A DNA stretch of 5,629 nucleotides, taken from positions 1 through 5,629 of the forward strand of contig USPP01000131.1 in NCBI GenBank assembly GCA_900556615.1. Reading direction: 5' to 3'. Under the pieces are notes generated by a model. It was not told the origin of the DNA, did not search any database, and was given only the letters and a program-made list of their open reading frames with translations. The stretch comes from an uncultured Eubacteriales bacterium (GTDB lineage Bacteria > Bacillota > Clostridia > Oscillospirales > CAG-272). Every line of letters begins with the position of its first letter. Positions within the stretch are counted from its first letter, which is position 1. The position numbers and the translations under genes are program-made. Below are positions 1 to 5,163 of this stretch, one piece after another.

Positions 1-946
1 GCGCAGTTATACTGCCGCCTCCGTATTCAGGAGCTACGCGCGCCGCGCGTTCAAGCAGACGAGAGTGAAGATAAAAAACATCACCCGGATACGCCTCTCT
101 GCCCGGAGGACGTCTGATCAAAAGGGAAAGGGCGCGGTATGCAACGGCGTGCTTACTCAGATCGTCGTATACAATAAGCACGTCTTTACCTTTCGACATA
201 AAATATTCCGCAATAGCACAGCCGGTATATGGTGCAATATATTGTATCGGAGCGGTTTCGGAAGCGGTCGCCGATACAATTACGGTATAATCAAGCGCAC
301 CGGCAGATCTGAGGGTTTCAGTTATTTGTGCCACCGTTGAATTTTTCTGACCGATAGCAACGTAGACGCAAAGCACATCGGTATCTTTTTGATTTATGAT
401 GGTATCAATAGCAATTGAGGTTTTTCCTGTCTGTCTGTCCCCGATAATCAGCTCACGCTGACCTCTTCCGATAGGAATCATGCTGTCCACAGCCTTAATA
501 CCGGTTTGAAGCGGAACCTTTACGCTTTTTCTTTTTATAATACCGGGTGCTTCCGATTCAATGGGGCGTGTTTCTGACGTAAAAATCTGTCCGTTTCCAT
601 CGATCGGCTTTCCGAGTGCGTTTACAACACGCCCAAGCATCGCTTCTCCGACAGGTACGCTGACTACCCGACCGGTACGTTTCACGACGGTACCTTCTTT
701 AATACCTGTGTCGTTGCTCAGAATCGCAATAGAAACGCTGTCTTCCTCAAGATTTTGAGCCATTCCGAAATCCCCGCCTTCAAATTCGAGAAGCTCGTTA
801 GCCATACAATTATCAAGACCGTGAGCTTTGGCTATTCCGTCTCCGACCAGGATTACGGTTCCGATTTCGGCTTGCTCGGTTTTTTCATTAAAATGTTTAA
901 TTTCGGATTTTATAATACTGCTGATTTCTTCAGGATTTAGATTCAT
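1..946 (-). CDS. atpA: F1Fo ATP synthase subunit alpha, partial (C-terminal part off the left edge)
   Basis: This is the non-catalytic nucleotide-binding subunit of the cytoplasmic F1 head, which alternates with beta around gamma. The visible 315 codons begin [12 protein letters not shown] and cover the N-terminal beta-barrel domain (about 25-95) and most of the nucleotide-binding domain. The P-loop GDRQTGKT is at residues 169-176, the same position as in the E. coli protein. The Walker B strand and following segment [16 protein letters not shown] is at about 256-271, followed by [25 protein letters not shown]. The family is usually about 500-510 residues, so roughly 190 residues are missing, including the C-terminal helical domain and the arginine finger. 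The ATG at 946 has a modest GGTGAT ribosome binding site 5 nt upstream. The gap to atpH is 64 nt, so it is read with the operon. No frameshift is seen. Identification is by strong family recognition. Confidence 0.97.
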   Translation of the reverse strand, partial: MNLNPEEISSIIKSEIKHFNEKTEQAEIGTVILVGDGIAKAHGLDNCMANELLEFEGGDFGMAQNLEEDSVSIAILSNDTGIKEGTVVKRTGRVVSVPVGEAMLGRVVNALGKPIDGNGQIFTSETRPIESEAPGIIKRKSVKVPLQTGIKAVDSMIPIGRGQRELIIGDRQTGKTSIAIDTIINQKDTDVLCVYVAIGQKNSTVAQITETLRSAGALDYTVIVSATASETAPIQYIAPYTGCAIAEYFMSKGKDVLIVYDDLSKHAVAYRALSLLIRRPPGREAYPGDVFYLHSRLLERAARVAPEYGGGSITA

Positions 947-1010
947 TATAATCACCAGGTCTTATGATAAGCTTTCTTTGTTAAATTGATTGCACTGATA
1001 AAAAATACGG

Positions 1011-1550
1011 TTAAAGTGTCTTTTTGAACAGTGCTTCATGGAGCGCGGTGAGCCGCGCTTTGACGCTGCCTTCCAAAAGTATGCCGCCGATCATAATGGA
1101 AACGCCGCCTATAATACTGCTGTCTGTGGTGCATCTCATTTCAACTGATTTTCCGACATATTCTTCGAGCTTTTTGTGGAGAACATTTTTTTCGGGAAGC
1201 GTCATTTCTATTGCGGTTTTCACTTCAGCTACGATAATTCCGCTCTTCTCATACCAAAGCTTTTCGTATTCGGTGAAGCACGGAAGAATAAAGCGTGCGT
1301 GTCCACGCCGCGTCATAAGCTTCATGAAAGAACAGATATATTCATGAAATCTGCCCGAAAAGGCTTTGTCAATAACATTCATACGGTCGTATTTCGAAAT
1401 ATTAGGTGCGGAAAGCAGAGAAATGAACTCCGGGGAATCGCTGATAATTTTCGAAAGCATTCTGATCTCTCCGAGAAATTCCGATTCCAGATTCTCCTCC
1501 TCTGAAAGCTCATACAGTGCTTTACTGTATTCTTTTACTATATCTGTCAT
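1011..1550 (-). CDS. atpH: F1Fo ATP synthase subunit delta
   Basis: This subunit of the peripheral stalk caps the alpha/beta head and binds the N terminus of alpha and the C-terminal end of b (OSCP equivalent). The product is 179 residues, the normal size. It opens with the typical MTDIVKEYSKALYELSEEE, which starts the N-terminal six-helix bundle. It ends with the conserved C-terminal pattern SIIGGVSIMIGGILLEGSVK followed by ARL, equivalent to the GG..(hydrophobic)..G..(L/I)(D/E)GS(V)...L family signature. An in-frame TTG at 1580 would add ten residues (MRYHRRIGNK). I chose the ATG at 1550 because family members begin at this point, it is preceded by GGGAA at 1555-1559, and the TTG falls inside a small inverted repeat. 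It lies 58 nt after atpF. Confidence 0.95.
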   Translation of the reverse strand: MTDIVKEYSKALYELSEEENLESEFLGEIRMLSKIISDSPEFISLLSAPNISKYDRMNVIDKAFSGRFHEYICSFMKLMTRRGHARFILPCFTEYEKLWYEKSGIIVAEVKTAIEMTLPEKNVLHKKLEEYVGKSVEMRCTTDSSIIGGVSIMIGGILLEGSVKARLTALHEALFKKTL

Positions 1551-1564
1551 TTTATTCCCGATTC

Positions 1565-1579
1565 TGCGGTGATACCGCA
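1565..1579 (-). other. small inverted repeat just before the atpH ribosome binding site
   Basis: TGCGGT-gat-ACCGCA is a perfect 6-bp inverted repeat with a 3-nt loop in the atpF-atpH gap. In the minus-strand mRNA it would fold into a short GC-containing hairpin ending 5 nt upstream of the GGGAA that serves atpH. It has no U-run, so it is not a terminator. It could protect a processed end or tune atpH translation. This is inference from position only. Confidence 0.35.
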
Positions 1580-1608
1580 AAAGTAAATTTTTTGACTATA
1601 GTGCGGAA

Positions 1609-2112
1609 TTATTTTTCTATTCCGTCAATAAAGCTGTCAATCAGTGCTCTGTGGTCATTTTCGTTAATCTCGCGTCCGATCATTTTTTCGGCGATATCAA
1701 GCGAAATTCCGGAGATTTCATTTTTAATATCGTTTATCGCTTTTTTCTTCTCAAAAGCAATATCTTCGTCGGCTTTTTTCAATATAGCGGAAGCTTTCCG
1801 GTTAGCTTCATTTAATATCTCGTCGCTTGCCGCGTTCGCACGTTCGTTTGCGGAGCGGATTATTTCGCCGGCCTCATTCTGCGCCGCGGATAATTTATGT
1901 TCATATTCCGTTTTATAAGCTTCCGCATTCAAGCGGGTATTTTCTGCATCGGAATATACTTTGTTTACTGCTGCTTTTCGCTCTTCCAATACCCTACATA
2001 CCGGCTTGAAAAGAAATTTTTTAACGATAAAGAACATAATGACAAGGTTGGCAAGCGAGATAAGTATATTCCAGATATTTACGGAAATAACGTCAAGTGT
2101 CTGAACATTCAT
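1609..2112 (-). CDS. atpF: F1Fo ATP synthase subunit b
   Basis: This is the peripheral stalk (stator) subunit, anchored in the membrane by one helix and reaching along F1 to delta. The 167-residue product has the standard layout. A single hydrophobic helix lies at about 11-31 (VNIWNILISLANLVIMFFIV). The short hinge KKFLFKPVCRVLEERK follows. A long, charged, alanine-rich amphipathic coiled-coil runs to about residue 145 and includes the repeated NAE/NEA segments. A delta-binding tail ends at FIDGIEK. Length and architecture match family norms (about 155-175). The ATG at 2112 has AAGGA about 11 nt upstream, a rather wide spacing. It follows atpE by 37 nt and precedes atpH by 58 nt. Only one b-type gene is present in the visible operon, so a homodimeric stalk is expected. 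Confidence 0.96.
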   Translation of the reverse strand: MNVQTLDVISVNIWNILISLANLVIMFFIVKKFLFKPVCRVLEERKAAVNKVYSDAENTRLNAEAYKTEYEHKLSAAQNEAGEIIRSANERANAASDEILNEANRKASAILKKADEDIAFEKKKAINDIKNEISGISLDIAEKMIGREINENDHRALIDSFIDGIEK

Positions 2113-2149
2113 TGTTGTTCATTCCTTTCGCCACGGAATATACCGCGCA

Positions 2150-2455
<306 letters not shown>

Positions 2456-2466
2456 TTATCTGTATA

Positions 2467-3357
2467 TTAATGTAAAGCTTTACCGGCTTTTTTCATCCGG
2501 CGCTTTTCATATGCCTCCTCAGGGAATCCGTTCGATATATAAAGCATGGTCAGCATGGCAAATATAAATGCTTGCAGACATCCGCTGAAAAGGTCGAAAT
2601 ATAAGGAAAGAACTGCCGGGATTCCGATTCTTAAAAACGGAATTTCTCCTAAAATTCCAGGAAGCCATCCGAGAAGAAGACCGGAAAGTCCGCTTAATCC
2701 CGCAGCAACAAGCGCAGAAATCACTACGCCAGACAGAACATTACCATAGTGACGGAACGCCATGGATACCGGTGTTGCAATTTCACTGATAACATTAAAA
2801 GGAGCAAATACCGGAATAGGTTCCGCAAAGCTTTTCAGATAATTCAGTGGTCCCGCCTTCATTTTGTAGTAGGTGATCAGAATGAATACAAGTATCGCCC
2901 AGCCCGCGACAATATTCAAATCCGATGTTGCGGGATAAAGCCCCAAAAGGCTTGAAAGACTTGAAAGAGCGGATAATCCCATTACAGATGCAACGAACGG
3001 TGCAAAGCCCGAAAAACGCTCTCCCATATTGGAGTTTACAAAATTCTGTACCTTTTCAACAAGAACTTCGGCAATAAGCTGCCTTTTATACTTTGGCGTT
3101 TTGCTTATTCCGTGCGTAAGGAAAAGACAAAGCGCGAGCAGAGAAATCATTACGCAGAGTGAGGTTATTTGAGCCTCTGTTATGTATAAGTTCTGAATCG
3201 GCATTTTTACAGTAAAATAAATCTGCGCTCCGGTTACATTTATCTCGTCGCTTGCCGGTTTTGTGAGTATATTCAATATGATGGCGCAAAGAAAGGGAAG
3301 CACCATCATCAGTATTAAAAGAATATCTTTGATTTTGAATTTGGTTTCGGATTTCAT
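2467..3357 (-). CDS. atpB: F1Fo ATP synthase subunit a
   Basis: This is the membrane stator subunit that forms the two ion half-channels beside the c ring. The 296-residue product has a first hydrophobic helix at about 11-32. An externally facing segment containing MPIQNLYITEAQ follows, then further helices at about 64-82, 115-140, 147-164, 185-230 and 244-276. The essential arginine is R202 in SMAFRHYGN (198-206), equivalent to E. coli aR210. The conserved glutamine of the last helix is Q262 in LQAFIFAMLTMLYIS. PATSDLN (142-148) matches the conserved P-(S/T)-x-D-(V/L)-N loop. The ATG at 3357 has GAGGA 7 nt upstream. It starts 21 nt after the atpI-like gene and is followed by atpE after 35 nt, the usual order in Firmicutes. 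The short basic C-terminal tail (YEKRRMKKAGKALH) is cytoplasmic-looking. Confidence 0.96.
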   Translation of the reverse strand: MKSETKFKIKDILLILMMVLPFLCAIILNILTKPASDEINVTGAQIYFTVKMPIQNLYITEAQITSLCVMISLLALCLFLTHGISKTPKYKRQLIAEVLVEKVQNFVNSNMGERFSGFAPFVASVMGLSALSSLSSLLGLYPATSDLNIVAGWAILVFILITYYKMKAGPLNYLKSFAEPIPVFAPFNVISEIATPVSMAFRHYGNVLSGVVISALVAAGLSGLSGLLLGWLPGILGEIPFLRIGIPAVLSLYFDLFSGCLQAFIFAMLTMLYISNGFPEEAYEKRRMKKAGKALH

Positions 3358-3378
3358 TCCGACATCCTCATCTTTCGT

Positions 3379-3795
3379 TTACTTCATTTTCAGAATGTCC
3401 GTTTTATTTTTATTGTTTTTTCCGCTATATATTCCTCTGATAAAAACTATTATTCTCGGGAAAAAGAGCGGGATAAAAAGAGCGATAATATCGAGCTTGG
3501 GAAAAGCAGCACATACAATTATAATAACAGCAATCAAAAGCAGTCTCAGCATATGTGAGGTGCGAATAAGGCGAACTCTGTTTCCTTCGTCTTCTATTTT
3601 TACCGCTTTTTGCAAAGTGAGTCCCATAAGAAAAAAATTCATTGCAGACACAGAGCCGCCGACAAGTGCAGCTATGAGTACATTCAAGGAGAATTTTCCG
3701 CATATCAGGTAAACCGAAAGCATTAAAATGCAGAAAATAGTTTCTCCGAGTACGATATACAGAGTTTCTTTTTTTACGGTATTGTCAATTTTCAT
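3379..3795 (-). CDS. atpI: ATP synthase subunit I-like membrane protein
   Basis: This small integral membrane protein sits at the head of the atp operon. AtpI/UncI-family proteins are thought to help assemble the c ring and have been linked to Mg2+ supply; that role is family knowledge, not shown here. The 138-residue product has four hydrophobic segments, at about 11-32, 36-58, 92-108 and 112-129. The loop between helices 2 and 3 is polar (QKAVKIEDEGNRVRLIR). The last helix carries FFPRI (121-125), typical of the ATP-synt_I family. The ATG at 3795 was chosen because GGAGA lies about 7 nt upstream. An in-frame TTG at 3831 would add twelve unconvincing residues. It lies 21 nt before atpB on the same strand. 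Sequence conservation in this family is low, so assignment rests on helix pattern, the FFPRI motif and position. Confidence 0.85.
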   Translation of the reverse strand: MKIDNTVKKETLYIVLGETIFCILMLSVYLICGKFSLNVLIAALVGGSVSAMNFFLMGLTLQKAVKIEDEGNRVRLIRTSHMLRLLLIAVIIIVCAAFPKLDIIALFIPLFFPRIIVFIRGIYSGKNNKNKTDILKMK

Positions 3796-3895
3796 ATTAA
3801 TCTCCACTCCGCAGCCAAAACGGCGGCACAACAGTAATGGGAAGCTTCTATGATCTCAAAAGAAATCTAAATGAAAGGATTTCCTTTTGCCGGTA

Positions 3896-3960
3896 GAATT
3901 TGAGCGCGAAACAGCTATGCTCCTATAGAACTGAATCTATCTTTTCTTTCGCGCCGATTC
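3896..3960 (-). other. stem-loop in the atp leader (GCGCGAAA/TTTCGCGC)
   Basis: This is an 8-bp perfect GC-rich inverted repeat (3904-3911 with 3947-3954). It is flanked coaxially by a 4-bp extension GAAT/ATTC (3896-3899 with 3957-3960) across a small internal loop. It encloses a nested 5-bp hairpin ATAGA/TCTAT (3925-3929 with 3936-3940). Three nested helices sharing nearly one axis are unlikely to be accidental, which supports a folded RNA here. No U-tract follows on either strand, so it is not a simple terminator. Confidence 0.45.
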
Positions 3961-4016
3961 CCCTGTCCGCGAGTAAAGAGACGTTCATGAGCAAACGGTA
4001 AAATAAGAGTAGGCAT
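3915..4016 (-). CDS. possible short upstream ORF in the atp leader (doubtful)
   Basis: This is an ATG-to-TAG frame of 33 codons that starts MPTLILPFAHERLF and is rich in arginine towards its end (RGQGNRRERKDRF). The same frame stays open upstream of the ATG to a stop near 4075. It overlaps both main leader stem-loops, so ribosomes translating it would change the folding. There is no recognisable ribosome binding site before the ATG, and the product resembles no family I can name. It may be a chance frame through a structured RNA or a dispersed repeat. Confidence 0.2.
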   Translation of the reverse strand: MPTLILPFAHERLFTRGQGNRRERKDRFSSIGA

Positions 4017-4046
4017 TTTATGATACCGTTTATATTTACTTACCGT
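3993..4046 (-). other. stem-loop with a competing arm in the atp leader
   Basis: AAACGGTA (3993-4000) is complementary to TACCGTTT (4024-4031) and, over six bases, to TACCGT at 4041-4046. In the minus-strand RNA the shared 3' arm could therefore pair with either of two upstream arms. Within the loop, AAAT (4001-4004) and ATTT (4015-4018) extend the first pairing across a 5-nt bulge. Alternative pairing is what switchable leaders look like, but no ligand or outcome can be read from the sequence. Confidence 0.35.
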
Positions 4047-4062
4047 ACCGCGCAAAAGAAAA

Positions 4063-4078
4063 GGTTATATTTATAACC
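4063..4078. repeat. 16-bp palindrome GGTTATA-tt-TATAACC
   Basis: This is a perfect inverted repeat with 7-bp arms and a 2-bp centre, about 40-55 bp downstream of the predicted atp transcription start. Symmetry and size suit a dimeric repressor's operator. On the minus strand it is followed by TTTTCTTTTG, so a weak AT-rich hairpin-plus-U-tract (attenuator-like) reading is also possible. Neither role is demonstrated. Confidence 0.35.
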
Positions 4079-4098
4079 ATTGAGATAAACAAATATTG

Positions 4099-4133
4099 AT
4101 ATTAGTTTACAACCATTTATATTAGTTTACAAC
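4099..4133. repeat. tandem 15-bp direct repeat, period 20 bp, over the atp promoter
   Basis: ATATTAGTTTACAAC occurs perfectly at 4099-4113 and again at 4119-4133, so the copies sit on the same helix face (20 bp, about two turns). On the minus strand the unit reads GTTGTAAACTAATAT, and its TAAACT in the right-hand copy is the predicted -10 box. It could be a duplicated operator. It could also give a second overlapping weak promoter, because TTGTAA of one copy lies 17 bp from TAAACT of the other. Confidence 0.6.
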
Positions 4134-4152
4134 AAGAAAAGCGATTTGTCAA
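4124..4152 (-). promoter_or_regulatory. sigma-A-type promoter for the atp operon
   Basis: On the minus strand, a perfect -35 box TTGACA (4147-4152) is followed after exactly 17 bp by TAAACT (4124-4129; 4 of 6 matches to TATAAT). Transcription would start near 4117 and run towards atpI. The -35 box is partly inside an inverted repeat, CGATTTG/CAAATCG (4142-4148 with 4166-4172), a possible regulator site. It is the best promoter match seen upstream of the operon. The long leader it implies is its main oddity. Confidence 0.55.
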
Positions 4153-4289
4153 TAGATTTTTTTATCAAATCGAATGACCACGTAATTGTTAATATGGTAC
4201 ATATCAATAAAAATTATAATGAACAGCAAAAATTGATACAGTTTTGCATGTACAAAAGCAGATTCGATCTAACCTAAAAGTTATTATGA

Positions 4290-4462
4290 AGGCAACACCG
4301 CACAATTACCGGCTAACGCCTATGATGCGTATATGCTTGCATCTATTCCGTCAACCTTCACAAATTTCGTCGGCAGAGAAGTCACTCTTGCCTCCTCAAT
4401 TGGTATTGTCTGACGAAAAAACAGGCGGGGAACTATACAACAATCCTTGTGCGGTATTGCCT
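4290..4462. mobile_element. MITE-like element with 16-bp terminal inverted repeats
   Basis: The left end AGGCAACACCGCACAA (4290-4305) and the right end TTGTGCGGTATTGCCT (4447-4462) are inverted copies matching at 15 of 16 positions. They bound a 173-bp segment that is more GC-rich than its AT-rich surroundings. The interior encodes no transposase. A second inverted repeat TTTCGTC/GACGAAA (4365-4371 with 4412-4418) lies inside. The small size, paired termini and lack of a gene fit a non-autonomous transposon end pair mobilised in trans. I saw no clear target-site duplication, so it may be old, or the true ends may differ by a few bases. The parent insertion sequence family is not identified. 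It sits 27 bp after the stop of the zinc-ribbon gene and about 140 bp upstream of the atp promoter. Confidence 0.5.
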
Positions 4463-4489
4463 GAAATTTTGCCTTTATCGATTCAATAA

Positions 4490-4915
4490 TTATACCTTTA
4501 CGTCAAAGCTTTTTCCACATCTCGGACATGCTGCACGATGTTTGCCCTTAATTCTTTTTAAGCGAAGTACAGCTTTGCAATAAGGGCATTTTCTATATAC
4601 ATGTGTTTTCCGATCACGAACACGGTTTTTCTGAAGGCGATACCAAGCGCTTATTTTGCCGCTTAATGCTTTATATTTTTCGTTTTCATTTCTTCTGCGG
4701 TAGATGCTTCTCGAAAACATACGCCATATTGCATAAAGAGCGAGTAAAGTGAGGAGAAATCTGACAATATGAATGAAAATGCTGTCAACAAAAATATCAA
4801 TTGCGGCTACAACAAGGATCAGAATGACATATGCCCATACAAGAAATTTTCCGAACTCATCTATTCCGTATCGACCGCTCATAAATCTAATCAGTTTGTT
4901 TTTAAAATTACCCAT
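4490..4915 (-). CDS. small membrane protein with C-terminal zinc ribbon, function unknown
   Basis: The product is 141 residues. A short basic N terminus is followed by two hydrophobic helices at about 24-44 and 48-66. A strongly basic linker comes next (SRSIYRRRNENEKYK ... RLQKNRVRDRK). The C-terminal zinc ribbon has the pattern CPYC (110-113) and CPRC (130-133), sixteen residues apart, ending GKSFDVKV. The four cysteines make structural zinc binding very likely. With both helices crossing the membrane, the basic linker and ribbon should be cytoplasmic. Proteins like this are annotated as hypothetical in Clostridia; no reaction or partner can be assigned. The ATG at 4915 has GAGGAT about 7 nt upstream. 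It is divergent from the ABC ATPase and points towards, but is probably not part of, the atp operon. No clear terminator follows its stop. Confidence 0.85.
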   Translation of the reverse strand: MGNFKNKLIRFMSGRYGIDEFGKFLVWAYVILILVVAAIDIFVDSIFIHIVRFLLTLLALYAIWRMFSRSIYRRRNENEKYKALSGKISAWYRLQKNRVRDRKTHVYRKCPYCKAVLRLKRIKGKHRAACPRCGKSFDVKV

Positions 4916-5163
4916 ACCTTATCCTCTTTCTAATATCAATACTATAATACGCTTTTTTTATGAACTAATAAATTCAAAAAATTATCGATTTGGTAAATTC
5001 ATACGCATGAAAACGGTATATCATTACAAACAGAAGACAGGAAGACAAAAGAAATTTTTCAAAGGTAAATTTTTATAAAAACGAAAAAATAAACTCAATA
5101 TTTTTTCATACGCAGTTAACAATTATTGATTACGATATAAATAATTTATTTATTAAAGGAACG
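4916..5163. promoter_or_regulatory. AT-rich divergent spacer between the zinc-ribbon gene and the ABC gene
   Basis: These 248 bp should hold two outward promoters. For the minus-strand gene a weak candidate is TTATTA (4966-4971), 16 bp, then TATTAT (4944-4949). For the plus-strand ABC gene there is TTAACA (about 5116-5121) with TATAAA only 14 bp further on, a poor spacing. The ABC start has AAAGGA directly upstream. The 10-bp word TTCATACGCA occurs twice (4998-5007, 5105-5114). No RNA gene, terminator or convincing ORF is seen. Confidence 0.35.

Larger units (their letters stand above)
3796..4117 (-). promoter_or_regulatory. predicted structured 5' leader of the atp operon
   Basis: About 320 nt separate the predicted transcription start (near 4117) from the atpI ATG, with no convincing protein gene. 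Read as minus-strand RNA, it holds several inverted repeats in order. These are GGTTATA/TATAACC at 4063-4078, then AAACGGTA/TACCGTTT (3993-4000 with 4024-4031), then GCGCGAAA/TTTCGCGC (3904-3911 with 3947-3954), then AAAGGA/TCCTTT (3874-3887). A second copy of the sequence that pairs with 3995-4000 lies at 4041-4046, so two alternative foldings of the second stem exist. No strong hairpin followed by a clean U-run is seen, so any control would more likely be translational or by RNA stability. I could not match it to a riboswitch class from memory. The leader status is inference from the promoter call. Confidence 0.45.

Noticed and set aside
65..340. Plus-strand ORFs antisense to atpA, atpH, atpF, atpE and atpB
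   Set aside because: They are shadows of clearly recognised minus-strand genes and show no family features or start signals of their own.
3837..3896. 19-codon plus-strand ORF starting MGSFYDLKRN
   Set aside because: It lies antisense to the atp leader, has no ribosome binding site and is too short to support.
3796..4117. Assignment of the leader to a known riboswitch class (c-di-AMP, Na+, M-box, fluoride, c-di-GMP considered)
   Set aside because: None of the conserved core motifs I remember is present, and I do not remember the Na+ riboswitch consensus well enough to claim or exclude it.
4273..4410. Open frame reading SYYEGNTAQLPANAYDAYML and onward, looking coding-like
   Set aside because: It has no start codon in a sensible place, is bounded by stops, and begins exactly at the left terminal repeat (the residues GNTAQ are the repeat itself), so it is not treated as a pseudogene.
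4281..4471. Target-site duplication flanking the MITE-like element
   Set aside because: Flanks ttattatga and gaaattttg share no more than a couple of bases, so no duplication is claimed.
4244..4489. Plus-strand 81-codon ORF starting MHVQKQIRSN
   Set aside because: It runs straight through both ends of the inverted-repeat element, has no ribosome binding site and no recognisable family. It is best explained as a shadow of the MITE-like sequence.
4463..4489. Rho-independent terminator after the zinc-ribbon gene
   Set aside because: The 27 bp between the stop and the mobile-element end contain no stable hairpin followed by a T-run.
5007..5078. Small basic 23-codon ORF MKTVYHYKQKTGRQ on the plus strand
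   Set aside because: No ribosome binding site, very AT-rich lysine codons expected by chance in A-rich DNA, and no family recognised.
4998..5114. 10-bp repeat TTCATACGCA present twice in the divergent spacer
   Set aside because: It is short, in AT-rich DNA, with about 107 bp between copies and no relation to a promoter; chance cannot be excluded.
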